Assembly (NCBI GenBank): GCA_964625865.1
Contig: CAZVEV010000373.1
Span: 1-5,210 of the forward strand
Direction: 5' to 3'
From: CAZVEV01 sp964625865
Lineage (GTDB): Bacteria > Planctomycetota > Phycisphaerae > SM23-33
Length of the DNA: 5,210 bases
Position 1 is the first letter of the stretch. Each line of letters starts with the position of its first letter. The translations under genes were made by a program, and so were the position numbers. This document shows positions 1 to 4,920 of the stretch, in pieces. Under the pieces are notes generated by a model that did not search any database, was not told the origin of the DNA, and saw nothing but the letters and a program-made list of their open reading frames with translations.

Positions 1-57
1 TTTACAATCCTGCTTCCGACTTGACAGAGGTTTGCTCATAGATGGGCTTTCGACTTT

Positions 58-72
58 GAGCCCGTCGGGCTC
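58..72. repeat. Perfect short inverted repeat (hairpin)
   Basis: GAGCCC and GGGCTC flank a GTC loop, giving a perfect 6-bp stem with a 3-nt loop. No T-tract follows on either strand, so an intrinsic terminator of the classical type is not supported. It could still be a transcript 3'-end stem from a gene outside the window, or chance. Confidence 0.35.
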
Positions 73-156
73 CAGAAGAGAACGCGTCCGACCTCATCGT
101 GGACCTACCGGGGCGAAGTGGATACCCCATTCTGCGAAATCTGCGGATAGCGCCGT

Positions 157-193
157 TGTCGTTGTCGTTTCTTGTCGTTGGTGTCCTGTCGTT
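157..193. repeat. Short TGTCGTT repeats (four copies)
   Basis: TGTCGTT occurs at 157-163, 163-169, 173-179 and 187-193 (AACGACA on the other strand). The first two copies share a base; the others are separated by 3 and 7 bases. The spacing is irregular, so this looks like simple-sequence expansion rather than a regular array. No function can be assigned. Confidence 0.5.
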
Positions 194-383
194 TCCTCGT
201 TTGGTGATCGTCTGCGGGTTTCCGGTTTGCCCAAGCGTCCTGTCCCGTTGGTGACTCCAGCCTCTGCACGTCCGCATGGAAAGGCAAGGACTTACGTCTT
301 GATTCTCCGCACATCTGGCGGATATCTCGCGGTTGTACTAGAATTCAGACAAATCGGAACCGGCCTGCAAGATACGCTCATCG

Positions 384-403
384 CCTTGCTTGTCAATGCA
401 AGG
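384..403. repeat. 6-bp inverted repeat
   Basis: CCTTGC (384-389) and GCAAGG (398-403) are perfect complements around an 8-base loop, TTGTCAAT. It is one of several small stems in the gene-free leader region. No T-run follows on the + strand, so it is not called a terminator. Confidence 0.3.
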
Positions 404-460
404 GCCTTTCCTGCAGTACAGCGTCCTCATGAAACATCGGCCGGTTGCGGTGCAGTGTCG

Positions 461-490
461 GGTGGGCCATGAGGAGGAGCATGGCCCGCC
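461..490 (+). repeat. 10-bp stem with an AGGAGG-containing loop
   Basis: GGTGGGCCAT (461-470) pairs with ATGGCCCGCC (481-490) over ten positions, nine Watson-Crick and one T-G wobble. The 10-base loop GAGGAGGAGC holds a perfect Shine-Dalgarno core, AGGAGG (472-477). The 3' arm begins with ATG at 481. An open frame of 134 codons runs from that ATG to 885, but its product (Arg/Gly/Ser-rich) resembles no family I recognise and the SD-to-ATG gap is only 3 bases. The stem is therefore recorded as structure, not as a start site. Confidence 0.45.
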
Positions 491-548
491 AAGGCACGCG
501 GAACCATGAGGAATCCCCCTCGGGTTTGCAGCGGACGGCCGGTAACGG

Positions 549-583
549 GACGCCGAGGAGCTTGGTGCTCGGTTGGTGGCGTC
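549..583 (+). repeat. Nested inverted repeats (possible RNA fold)
   Basis: GACGCC (549-554) pairs with GGCGTC (578-583). Inside it, GAGC (558-561) pairs with GCTC (567-570) around the loop TTGGT. Two nested perfect stems within 35 bases could form an extended hairpin in a + strand transcript. In DNA this GC-rich such stems also arise by chance. Confidence 0.3.
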
Positions 584-750
584 GTTCCGTCGGAGGGCGG
601 AGCGGCGCCATCGGGGTTTCCCGACAGATCGCGCGCGGTGCGCCGTATCGCCCCAGCCGGACCCCCTGGCACGCACGAGGCCGCGGCCTAAGCGACGATC
701 TCTCGGCCGAGGGGGTAGAGACCGCCTATGGTCGCGGCATGCGGCTACGG

Positions 751-777
751 GGCTTGGCCGGGACGCCGTGGCCAGCC
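751..777 (+). repeat. Imperfect inverted repeat upstream of the URO-D-like gene
   Basis: GGCTTGGCC (751-759) can pair with GGCCAGCC (770-777) with one bulged T, around a 10-base loop. It lies about 75 bases upstream of the ATG at 852, inside the presumed leader. Its role is unknown and it may be chance. Confidence 0.25.
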
Positions 778-851
778 GACCGTTCCCGCAATGGCGGTGG
801 CGTGAAGGAAGGCTCTTGCATCTTGTCTTCACGGCGGTTATCAGCGGTCTC

Positions 852-1946
852 ATGCAAACACCTCGCCAGGTCGTCGACAACCTGATGCGCAAGCGTCCGG
901 CCGAGCGGGTGGCCCTGCGCGACTTGCCCTGGCCGGATACGCTGCGCAAGTGGGTCACCCAGGGCATGGACGCCGATGAGGAAGGCAAGCCGGCCGACAC
1001 AGTCGACCACTTCGGGTTCGACATGGTGGGCGTCGGCGGGTGGTTCGACTGGCACGCCAAGCGCAGCTTCAGCGAGATCCTCGAGGAAACTGACGAGTGG
1101 AAGGTCGTCCGCAACGGATCGGGGGCGGCCCGGAAGTGGTGGAAGAACAAGTCCGGCACGCCGGAGCACGTGGACTTCCTCATGACCAGCCGCGCCGTGT
1201 GGGACCGCGACTACCGCCCGCACCTGCTCGATGTCGACCGCGAGCGCGTGGACGTCGAGGCGGCGCGCGAGCAACTGGCCCGCCGCCGCGCCCAGGGGCT
1301 GTGGACCTCGTACGGCCACCAGTTCATCTGGGAAAACATGCGCGGCTCGATGGGCGACACGACGATGTACATCTCGCTCGTGGACGACCCGGACTGGATC
1401 CACGATTACTGCCGCGTCTATACGGACATGTACAAGACGTACTGGCGGATCCTGATCGAGGAGGCCGGCCGGCCCGACGGGGCGTGGCTGTTCGAGGACC
1501 TCGGCTACAAGGATCGCCTGTTCTGCAGCCCCAAGACGCTGTCCGAGCTGATCTTCCCATACTACGCGGAGATGGTCGAGTTCCTCCACGCCTACGACCT
1601 GCCTGTCGTGCTGCACACGTGCGGCTACACCGAGCCGGCCCTGGAGATGATCGTTGACGCCGGCTTCGACGCACTGAACCCGATGGAGGTCAAGGCGGGC
1701 AACGATGCGCTGGCCTTCGCCGAACGATACGCCGAGAAGCTCACGTTCATCGGCGGGCTGGACGCTCGCATACTGGAATCCGGCGACCGCGACCTGATTC
1801 GCCGCGAGGTGACGGGCCTGATCGAGGGGATGAAGCAGCGAGGGGCCAGCTACGTGTACGGCTCGGACCATTCGATATCCACCAACGTGGACTACGACGA
1901 TTTCAAGTACGCCATCGACGTCTATCGCGAGTGCATGATGTACTGA
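852..1946 (+). CDS. Uroporphyrinogen decarboxylase (URO-D) superfamily protein, MtaA/CmuA-like, not HemE
   Basis: A 364-residue protein with the C-terminal half typical of the URO-D TIM-barrel superfamily: HTCGY at residues 255-259, then NPMEVKAGND (276-285), FIGGLDARIL, and GSDHS at 337-341 near the end. In the corrinoid/CoM methyltransferase members, the His and Cys of H-x-C-G bind zinc. The N-terminal arginine-rich motif of true HemE (RQAGRY) is absent, so heme synthesis is unlikely. Such stand-alone paralogues are common in PVC-group bacteria and their substrates are mostly unknown; a cytoplasmic methyl-transfer or decarboxylation role is inference. The open frame extends upstream to 573, but that extension is basic, low-complexity and unlike the family. 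ATG 852 gives the usual family beginning (MQTPRQVVDNLMRKRPAERV). There is no strong Shine-Dalgarno; only AGCGG/GGCGG-type weak matches precede the ATG. Confidence 0.88.
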   Translation: MQTPRQVVDNLMRKRPAERVALRDLPWPDTLRKWVTQGMDADEEGKPADTVDHFGFDMVGVGGWFDWHAKRSFSEILEETDEWKVVRNGSGAARKWWKNKSGTPEHVDFLMTSRAVWDRDYRPHLLDVDRERVDVEAAREQLARRRAQGLWTSYGHQFIWENMRGSMGDTTMYISLVDDPDWIHDYCRVYTDMYKTYWRILIEEAGRPDGAWLFEDLGYKDRLFCSPKTLSELIFPYYAEMVEFLHAYDLPVVLHTCGYTEPALEMIVDAGFDALNPMEVKAGNDALAFAERYAEKLTFIGGLDARILESGDRDLIRREVTGLIEGMKQRGASYVYGSDHSISTNVDYDDFKYAIDVYRECMMY

Positions 1947-1968
1947 GCGTCCGCATCGGTCGGGCGCT
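1946..1968. terminator. Hairpin across the convergent stop codons, possible terminator
   Basis: AGCGTCCG (1946-1953) pairs with CGGGCGCT (1961-1968) over eight positions with one T-G wobble, around the loop CATCGGT. The stem covers the last base of the + strand TGA stop and most of the - strand TAG stop (1967-1969), filling the whole 20-base gap between converging genes. There is no T-tract. On the + strand the wobble is tolerated; on the - strand it becomes an A-C mismatch, so the fold favours the URO-D-like transcript. A 3'-end stem or Rho-independent-like function is inference. Confidence 0.35.
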
Positions 1969-4015
1969 ACTCCAGCAGGAAGCAGTAGATCCCGAGCACG
2001 TTGCGGACGTAGAGGCGCCCGTCAACCAGGGCCGGGTGCGACCAGACGGCCCGCTCGGTCTCGTGGACCTTGGGGAACAGGTGCACTGATGAGACCAGGT
2101 CCATCTTCCCGCTGCGATCGGTCTTCAGCAGACAAAGCCTGCCCTCATGCGTCATCACCATCACGCGCCCATCCCCCGCGATGAACGAGCAGTAGGTGTC
2201 AAACGGCGCCTTGTCCGTGCGCCACAGCGTCGTGAGCCCGGCCCGCAGGTCGAGGCAGACCAGTTCCTCGCACGAGCCGAAGACCAGGCCGTCGACCACC
2301 ACGGGCGTGGACGTGTCGGGCACCAGGTCGTCCGACTTGGCGACGGGCTTGGGGACGATCCTGCCGGCTGTGTCAAAGCCGTACAGCCGCGTGCCGTTGT
2401 TCTCCGTGGCCACCAGGAGTTTGTCGCCGACCACGATGGGCGTCGGGACGTTGAAGTCGTCGCTCTCGGGCGGCACGAGCGTCCACAGCCGCTTGCCGGT
2501 GGCCGGGTCCCATCCGCCGAGAGAGGCCGCATCGTGGCCGACGATCTGCCTGACGCCGCCCAGTCTGGCCGGCACGAGACTGCCATACCCCGGCGGGTCG
2601 CCTTCGGCGCGCCAGATCACCTTGCCCGTCGCCAGGTCCAGTGCGACCAGCGAGGCGGTCTCGGCCCCCGGCGCGACGATCAGCATCTCGTCGACCACCA
2701 GCGGCGTGCCGCAGAACCCCCACGTGGGCAACTCGGCGCCGAAGTCGGCGATCATGTGTCTCTTCCAAAGCACCTTGCCGTCGCCCACCCGCACGCAATG
2801 CAGGTGCCCGAACGCCCCCAGCAGGTACGCCCTGCCGTTGTGGATCACGGGATTGGCGCGCGGCGTGTTGGTGTAGTCCATTCGGGCCGGGGCGTTGTAC
2901 GAGATGTTCCACAGTTCCCGCCCGGTATCGGCGTCCAGGCAGCGCCACACGTCAGCCGTCTCGCCGTTGCCCTTGTCTGCAACGATCACGCGCCCGTCCC
3001 GGACGCTGGCGCCGCTGACGCCCGGCCCGGAGAGCATTCGCGACCAGAGCAGGCGGGGCTTTGCGGGCAGGCGTTCGGGCACGTAGGGGCTGCGGGCCCG
3101 TCGGCCGGGACCGCGCCAGTCGGCCCAGCCGGTCGCCTTCGGGCCGACTTCCACAAACCCGTCTTTGGACTCCATCGCCTTTAGCAGGGGAGCGTCCTCT
3201 CGCAGGGCCAGCAAGGCCCCGAGAACGCTCTTGCGCGCCGCGGCGTCCAGGCGGTCGGTGGCGAAGACGGCTACGAAGGGCACCGGGTCGGTCTGATCGA
3301 TCACGCGGAGCGTGCCCTTGTCGATGTTCCCGCAGCCTTCCAGAAGCGGCAGGGCGTAGCTCGATATCACCCCCGCGTCGGCCTCCTTCTCCACCACCGC
3401 CAGCGCCGTGGCCCCGCAGCCGGGGCGGATGGCCGGTTCGCCCGTCACGGGCAGGCCGAATGCGTCGAGCGTTGCGACCGCCGCCGAGTGTTTCTCGTCG
3501 GCCTCGACCGGGCCGAAGAGGACCTTGCGCCCCTTCAGGTCCACGAGCGACTTGGCCTTGTCGTTGGTGCGGACCACGAAGAGCCCCGTCTGCGTGACCG
3601 TGCCTTCTTTGCCGGTCAGCATCGCAATCGGCGTCACCGGCAGCGACAGCTTCCGGGCGTCGAACCGGACAACCGAGAACTTGCCGATCACCAGGTCCAC
3701 CCCCTCGCCCACGCCGGCCGCTCGCGACGTCAGCGACTCGGCGAACGCCAGAGTCACCTCCCTGCCGAGGCGATCGGCCAGGAACGCCCCGAGCCTCTCG
3801 TACGGCCTCTGGGCGTAGCCGCCCACGCACTCGCAGGCCAGCCGCGCCGCCAGCGGGTCCATCACGACATCGCGCAGGGGGCCTGCCTCCGGGTCCCCCG
3901 GCCGCGCCGGCGCGGCCGGACCGTTGCCGCCCGCCCCATAGCAGCCGGACAGTCCCGTTATGGCGGCTGCGAGGACTGCTGTCGCGATCAGCGCGCAAAG
4001 AGACAATCTCGTCAT
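1967..4015 (-). CDS. Lipoprotein: PhnD-like substrate-binding domain fused to a PQQ-like beta-propeller
   Basis: A 682-residue predicted exported lipoprotein. Residues 1-25 form a lipoprotein signal peptide: MTRLS, a hydrophobic Ala/Leu/Ile core, and lipobox L22-S-G-C25. A low-complexity Gly/Pro/Ala linker follows. Residues ~50-290 resemble PhnD/SsuA/transferrin-type type-2 periplasmic binding proteins: DPLAARLACECVGGYAQRPY, then VDLVIG, TGLFVVRTND, SLVDLKGRKVLFG and a Cys-containing GCGATALAVV. From the W-x-x-W-R-G-P motif at ~297-303, the C-terminal half is a PQQ-like beta-propeller. Its blades are marked by D-x-x-T-G-x-x-L/I-W-type repeats (ELW ~367, VLW ~415, VIW ~466, RLW ~509, TLW ~596). 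ATG 4015 is chosen over an ATG at 4099 because it gives the signal peptide directly and has AGGAG six bases upstream; the longer start would overlap the predicted promoter. The ligand is unknown. Nothing shows catalytic PQQ use; many such propellers are binding or scaffold domains. Confidence 0.88.
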   Translation of the reverse strand: MTRLSLCALIATAVLAAAITGLSGCYGAGGNGPAAPARPGDPEAGPLRDVVMDPLAARLACECVGGYAQRPYERLGAFLADRLGREVTLAFAESLTSRAAGVGEGVDLVIGKFSVVRFDARKLSLPVTPIAMLTGKEGTVTQTGLFVVRTNDKAKSLVDLKGRKVLFGPVEADEKHSAAVATLDAFGLPVTGEPAIRPGCGATALAVVEKEADAGVISSYALPLLEGCGNIDKGTLRVIDQTDPVPFVAVFATDRLDAAARKSVLGALLALREDAPLLKAMESKDGFVEVGPKATGWADWRGPGRRARSPYVPERLPAKPRLLWSRMLSGPGVSGASVRDGRVIVADKGNGETADVWRCLDADTGRELWNISYNAPARMDYTNTPRANPVIHNGRAYLLGAFGHLHCVRVGDGKVLWKRHMIADFGAELPTWGFCGTPLVVDEMLIVAPGAETASLVALDLATGKVIWRAEGDPPGYGSLVPARLGGVRQIVGHDAASLGGWDPATGKRLWTLVPPESDDFNVPTPIVVGDKLLVATENNGTRLYGFDTAGRIVPKPVAKSDDLVPDTSTPVVVDGLVFGSCEELVCLDLRAGLTTLWRTDKAPFDTYCSFIAGDGRVMVMTHEGRLCLLKTDRSGKMDLVSSVHLFPKVHETERAVWSHPALVDGRLYVRNVLGIYCFLLE

Positions 4016-4021
4016 GTCTGG

Positions 4022-4026
4022 CTCCT
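4022..4026 (-). promoter_or_regulatory. Ribosome binding site of the lipoprotein gene
   Basis: AGGAG on the - strand, six bases before ATG 4015. It decides the start: the alternative ATG at 4099 has no comparable site and would add 28 polar residues in front of the signal peptide. Confidence 0.75.
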
Positions 4027-4049
4027 GTGAGGGGGCTCCGACCACCGGT

Positions 4050-4062
4050 GCCCGGTCCGGGC
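4050..4062. repeat. Compact inverted repeat in the lipoprotein leader
   Basis: GCCCGG and CCGGGC flank a single T. Its right part also belongs to the larger repeat 4054-4090, so the two folds are mutually exclusive. This could be an operator half-site or an alternative RNA fold; chance is possible in GC-rich DNA. Confidence 0.35.
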
Positions 4063-4090
4063 CGTCGACGTCGTGCCCGTCGCCCGGACC
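4054..4090 (-). repeat. 9-bp perfect inverted repeat at the predicted 5' end of the lipoprotein mRNA
   Basis: GGTCCGGGC (4054-4062) and GCCCGGACC (4082-4090) are perfect reverse complements separated by 19 bases. The right arm lies immediately downstream of the - strand -10 box at 4098-4103, so a transcript starting near 4091 would begin with this stem. It could be a 5'-protecting hairpin, an operator bound by a repressor, or part of a switch with the 4050-4062 fold. Confidence 0.4.
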
Positions 4091-4097
4091 GCAAAAC

Positions 4098-4126
4098 ATG
4101 ATATGTCTCGGGATCGGCCTTTACAA
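4098..4126 (-). promoter_or_regulatory. Candidate sigma70-type promoter for the lipoprotein gene
   Basis: On the - strand, TTGTAA (4126-4121) and TATCAT (4103-4098) are separated by 17 bases. The matches to TTGACA and TATAAT are 4 of 6 and 5 of 6. The predicted start near 4091 leaves a leader of about 75 bases before ATG 4015. The stretch is AT-rich against a GC-rich background, which supports a promoter. Sigma specificity in this lineage is unknown. Confidence 0.4.
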
Positions 4127-4149
4127 CGGAGTTCGACCGGGCGTAGAGT
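4120..4149 (+). promoter_or_regulatory. Candidate sigma70-type promoter for the nfeD-flotillin operon
   Basis: TTTACA (4120-4125) and TAGAGT (4144-4149) are separated by 18 bases. The matches to TTGACA and TATAAT are 5 of 6 and 4 of 6. The predicted start near 4156 leaves a leader of about 60 bases before ATG 4219. Its -35 box overlaps that of the opposite promoter. Confidence 0.4.
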
Positions 4150-4177
4150 ATGGGCCATGACGCGGGACCGCACGTAC

Positions 4178-4198
4178 CGCCGGGGCTGGAAACCGGCG
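4178..4198 (+). repeat. Leader hairpin just upstream of the NfeD ribosome binding site
   Basis: CGCCGG (4178-4183) and CCGGCG (4193-4198) are perfect complements around a 9-base loop, GGCTGGAAA. The stem ends eight bases before the AAGGG of the ribosome binding site. It could stabilise the leader or affect ribosome access; chance is possible. Confidence 0.3.
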
Positions 4199-4205
4199 CA
4201 AGGGA

Positions 4206-4210
4206 AAGGG
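4206..4210 (+). promoter_or_regulatory. Ribosome binding site of the NfeD-family gene
   Basis: AAGGG within an AAAGGGA run, eight bases before ATG 4219. It decides against the upstream in-frame ATG at 4150, which lies inside the predicted -10 region and would add 23 polar residues before the first membrane helix. Confidence 0.65.
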
Positions 4211-4218
4211 ACAGACCG

Positions 4219-4920
4219 ATGACTGAATGGTGGGCGAGCCTTACCGCACTGAACAAGGCGTTCTACTACGCGGCGCTGTTCTTCGGCGTGCTGTTCCTCT
4301 GGCAGATCATCGCGGCGTTGATCGGCCTGGGCGAGCATGAGGCGGACGCCGACGCCGACGTTGGCGGCGGACTGGAAGCGGGCGACGCGGACGTCGACGC
4401 CGAGGTCGCGTTCGAATCCGACGCGACGTACGACGATTTCGAGCAGGGCGCGGCGGCCGATGCGATCGAGAGCACGGCCAGCTTCAAGCTCCTGGGCGTC
4501 CGCTCGGTCATCACGTTCTTCACGCTGTTCACGTGGGGCGGGGCGATGTACATGGACAGCGGGGTGTCGGTGACGTTGTCGATCACGTACGGGATGATCT
4601 GGGGCCTGATCGGCATGTTCATCATCGCGGGGCTGTTCTACCTGCTCCGCAGGCTCACCGAGACCGGCACGGCGGACCTGGCCAGTTGCGTGGGCTCGCG
4701 CGCGATGGTGTACCTGAACATCCCTGCCGGCGGGCAGGGTGAGATACGAGCCAAAGTGGGCGGCGTGATGAAGCACGTCAAGGCCCGCGCCGGTGACCAG
4801 GCCATCGAGGCCGGCCGCCATGTTCGCGTGGTGCGGAGGCTCACCGAGACGAGCGTCGAGGTCGAGCCGGTCGCGCCGAAGGAAACCGAAGCCCAACAGC
4901 AGAAGGAGTCGTCACAATGA
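4219..4920 (+). CDS. NfeD-family membrane protein, flotillin partner (YuaF/OB-fold type)
   Basis: A 233-residue inner-membrane protein. Hydrophobic segments lie at residues ~15-37, ~94-112 and ~116-142. Between the first and second is an unusually acidic loop (~39-87, 17 Asp/Glu and no Lys/Arg) with a D-A-D-A-D repeat and a D-V-D-A-E run. R144-R145 after the third helix suggests that the C-terminal part is cytoplasmic. Residues ~150-220 (SRAMVYLNIPAGGQGEIRAKVGG, then AIEAGRHVRVVRR and SVEVEPV) match the small OB-fold beta-barrel that ends NfeD proteins. NfeD proteins are encoded next to flotillins and are thought to act with them in membrane microdomains. The gene overlaps the following flotillin gene by four bases (ATGA), which indicates translational coupling. 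The family call is firm; the subfamily and exact role are inferred. Confidence 0.82.
   Translation: MTEWWASLTALNKAFYYAALFFGVLFLWQIIAALIGLGEHEADADADVGGGLEAGDADVDAEVAFESDATYDDFEQGAAADAIESTASFKLLGVRSVITFFTLFTWGGAMYMDSGVSVTLSITYGMIWGLIGMFIIAGLFYLLRRLTETGTADLASCVGSRAMVYLNIPAGGQGEIRAKVGGVMKHVKARAGDQAIEAGRHVRVVRRLTETSVEVEPVAPKETEAQQQKESSQ
4341..4400 (+). repeat. GACGCC-type codon repeat encoding the acidic loop
   Basis: The DNA is rich in GAC-GCC/GCG units (GCGGACGCCGACGCCGACG and a second run from 4383) that encode alternating Asp-Ala. This is an in-frame low-complexity stretch within the NfeD gene and could vary in length between strains by slippage. Confidence 0.4.
4903..4908 (+). promoter_or_regulatory. 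Ribosome binding site of the flotillin gene
   Basis: AAGGAG lies inside the last codons of the NfeD gene, eight bases before ATG 4917. It supports the overlapping start and the operon call. Confidence 0.75.

Larger units (their letters stand above)
1..851. other. Long intergenic stretch with no convincing gene
   Basis: No reading frame here has a recognisable product, a good ribosome binding site and protein-like composition together. The open frames translate to Arg/Gly/Ser/Pro-rich sequence typical of unconstrained GC-rich DNA. Bases 1-340 are clearly poorer in G+C than the rest of the window. Bases 340-851 are GC-rich and hold several short inverted repeats: 384-403, 461-490, 549-583, 611-624, 702-711 and 751-777. 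No tRNA, rRNA, RNase P, tmRNA or cobalamin-riboswitch signature was recognised by eye. It may hold the 5' leader and promoter of the gene at 852, an uncharacterised RNA, or decayed sequence; the sequence alone does not decide. Confidence 0.6.

Noticed and set aside
21..26. TTGACA as a -35 box
   Set aside because: A perfect hexamer, but no acceptable -10 box lies 16-19 bases downstream on the + strand.
25..150. Open stretch ending in V-D-T-P-F-C-E-I-C-G, with a C-x-x-C
   Set aside because: No ATG, GTG or TTG start occurs in this frame after the stop at 22-24, and the stretch is only about 42 codons. A gene remnant cannot be excluded but is not supported.
336..344. TACTAGAAT as a -10 box for the URO-D-like gene
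   Set aside because: No acceptable -35 lies upstream at the right spacing, and the site is 500 bases from the start codon.
702..711. CTCGGCCGAG palindrome as an operator
   Set aside because: A single 10-base palindrome in GC-rich DNA with no promoter nearby is expected by chance.
573..851. In-frame upstream extension of the URO-D-like gene
   Set aside because: The 93 added residues are basic and low-complexity, unlike any URO-D-family N-terminus, and no ribosome binding site supports the ATG at 573.
338..1183. 281-codon - strand frame crossing the leader and the start of the URO-D-like gene
   Set aside because: Ser/Arg/Pro-rich translation with no recognisable motif, and it overlaps the supported gene.
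726..1871. Long - strand open frame opposite the URO-D-like gene
   Set aside because: Antisense shadow of a recognised family; the translation is Val/Arg/His-rich and has no domain features.
2147..3184. Long + strand open frame opposite the lipoprotein gene
   Set aside because: It is the antisense shadow of a well-supported coding region: His/Arg/Pro-rich, no recognisable domain, and no ribosome binding site.
4016..4099. Longer start for the lipoprotein gene (ATG at 4099)
   Set aside because: It would put 28 polar residues before the signal peptide and overlap the predicted -10 box, while ATG 4015 has AGGAG at six bases.
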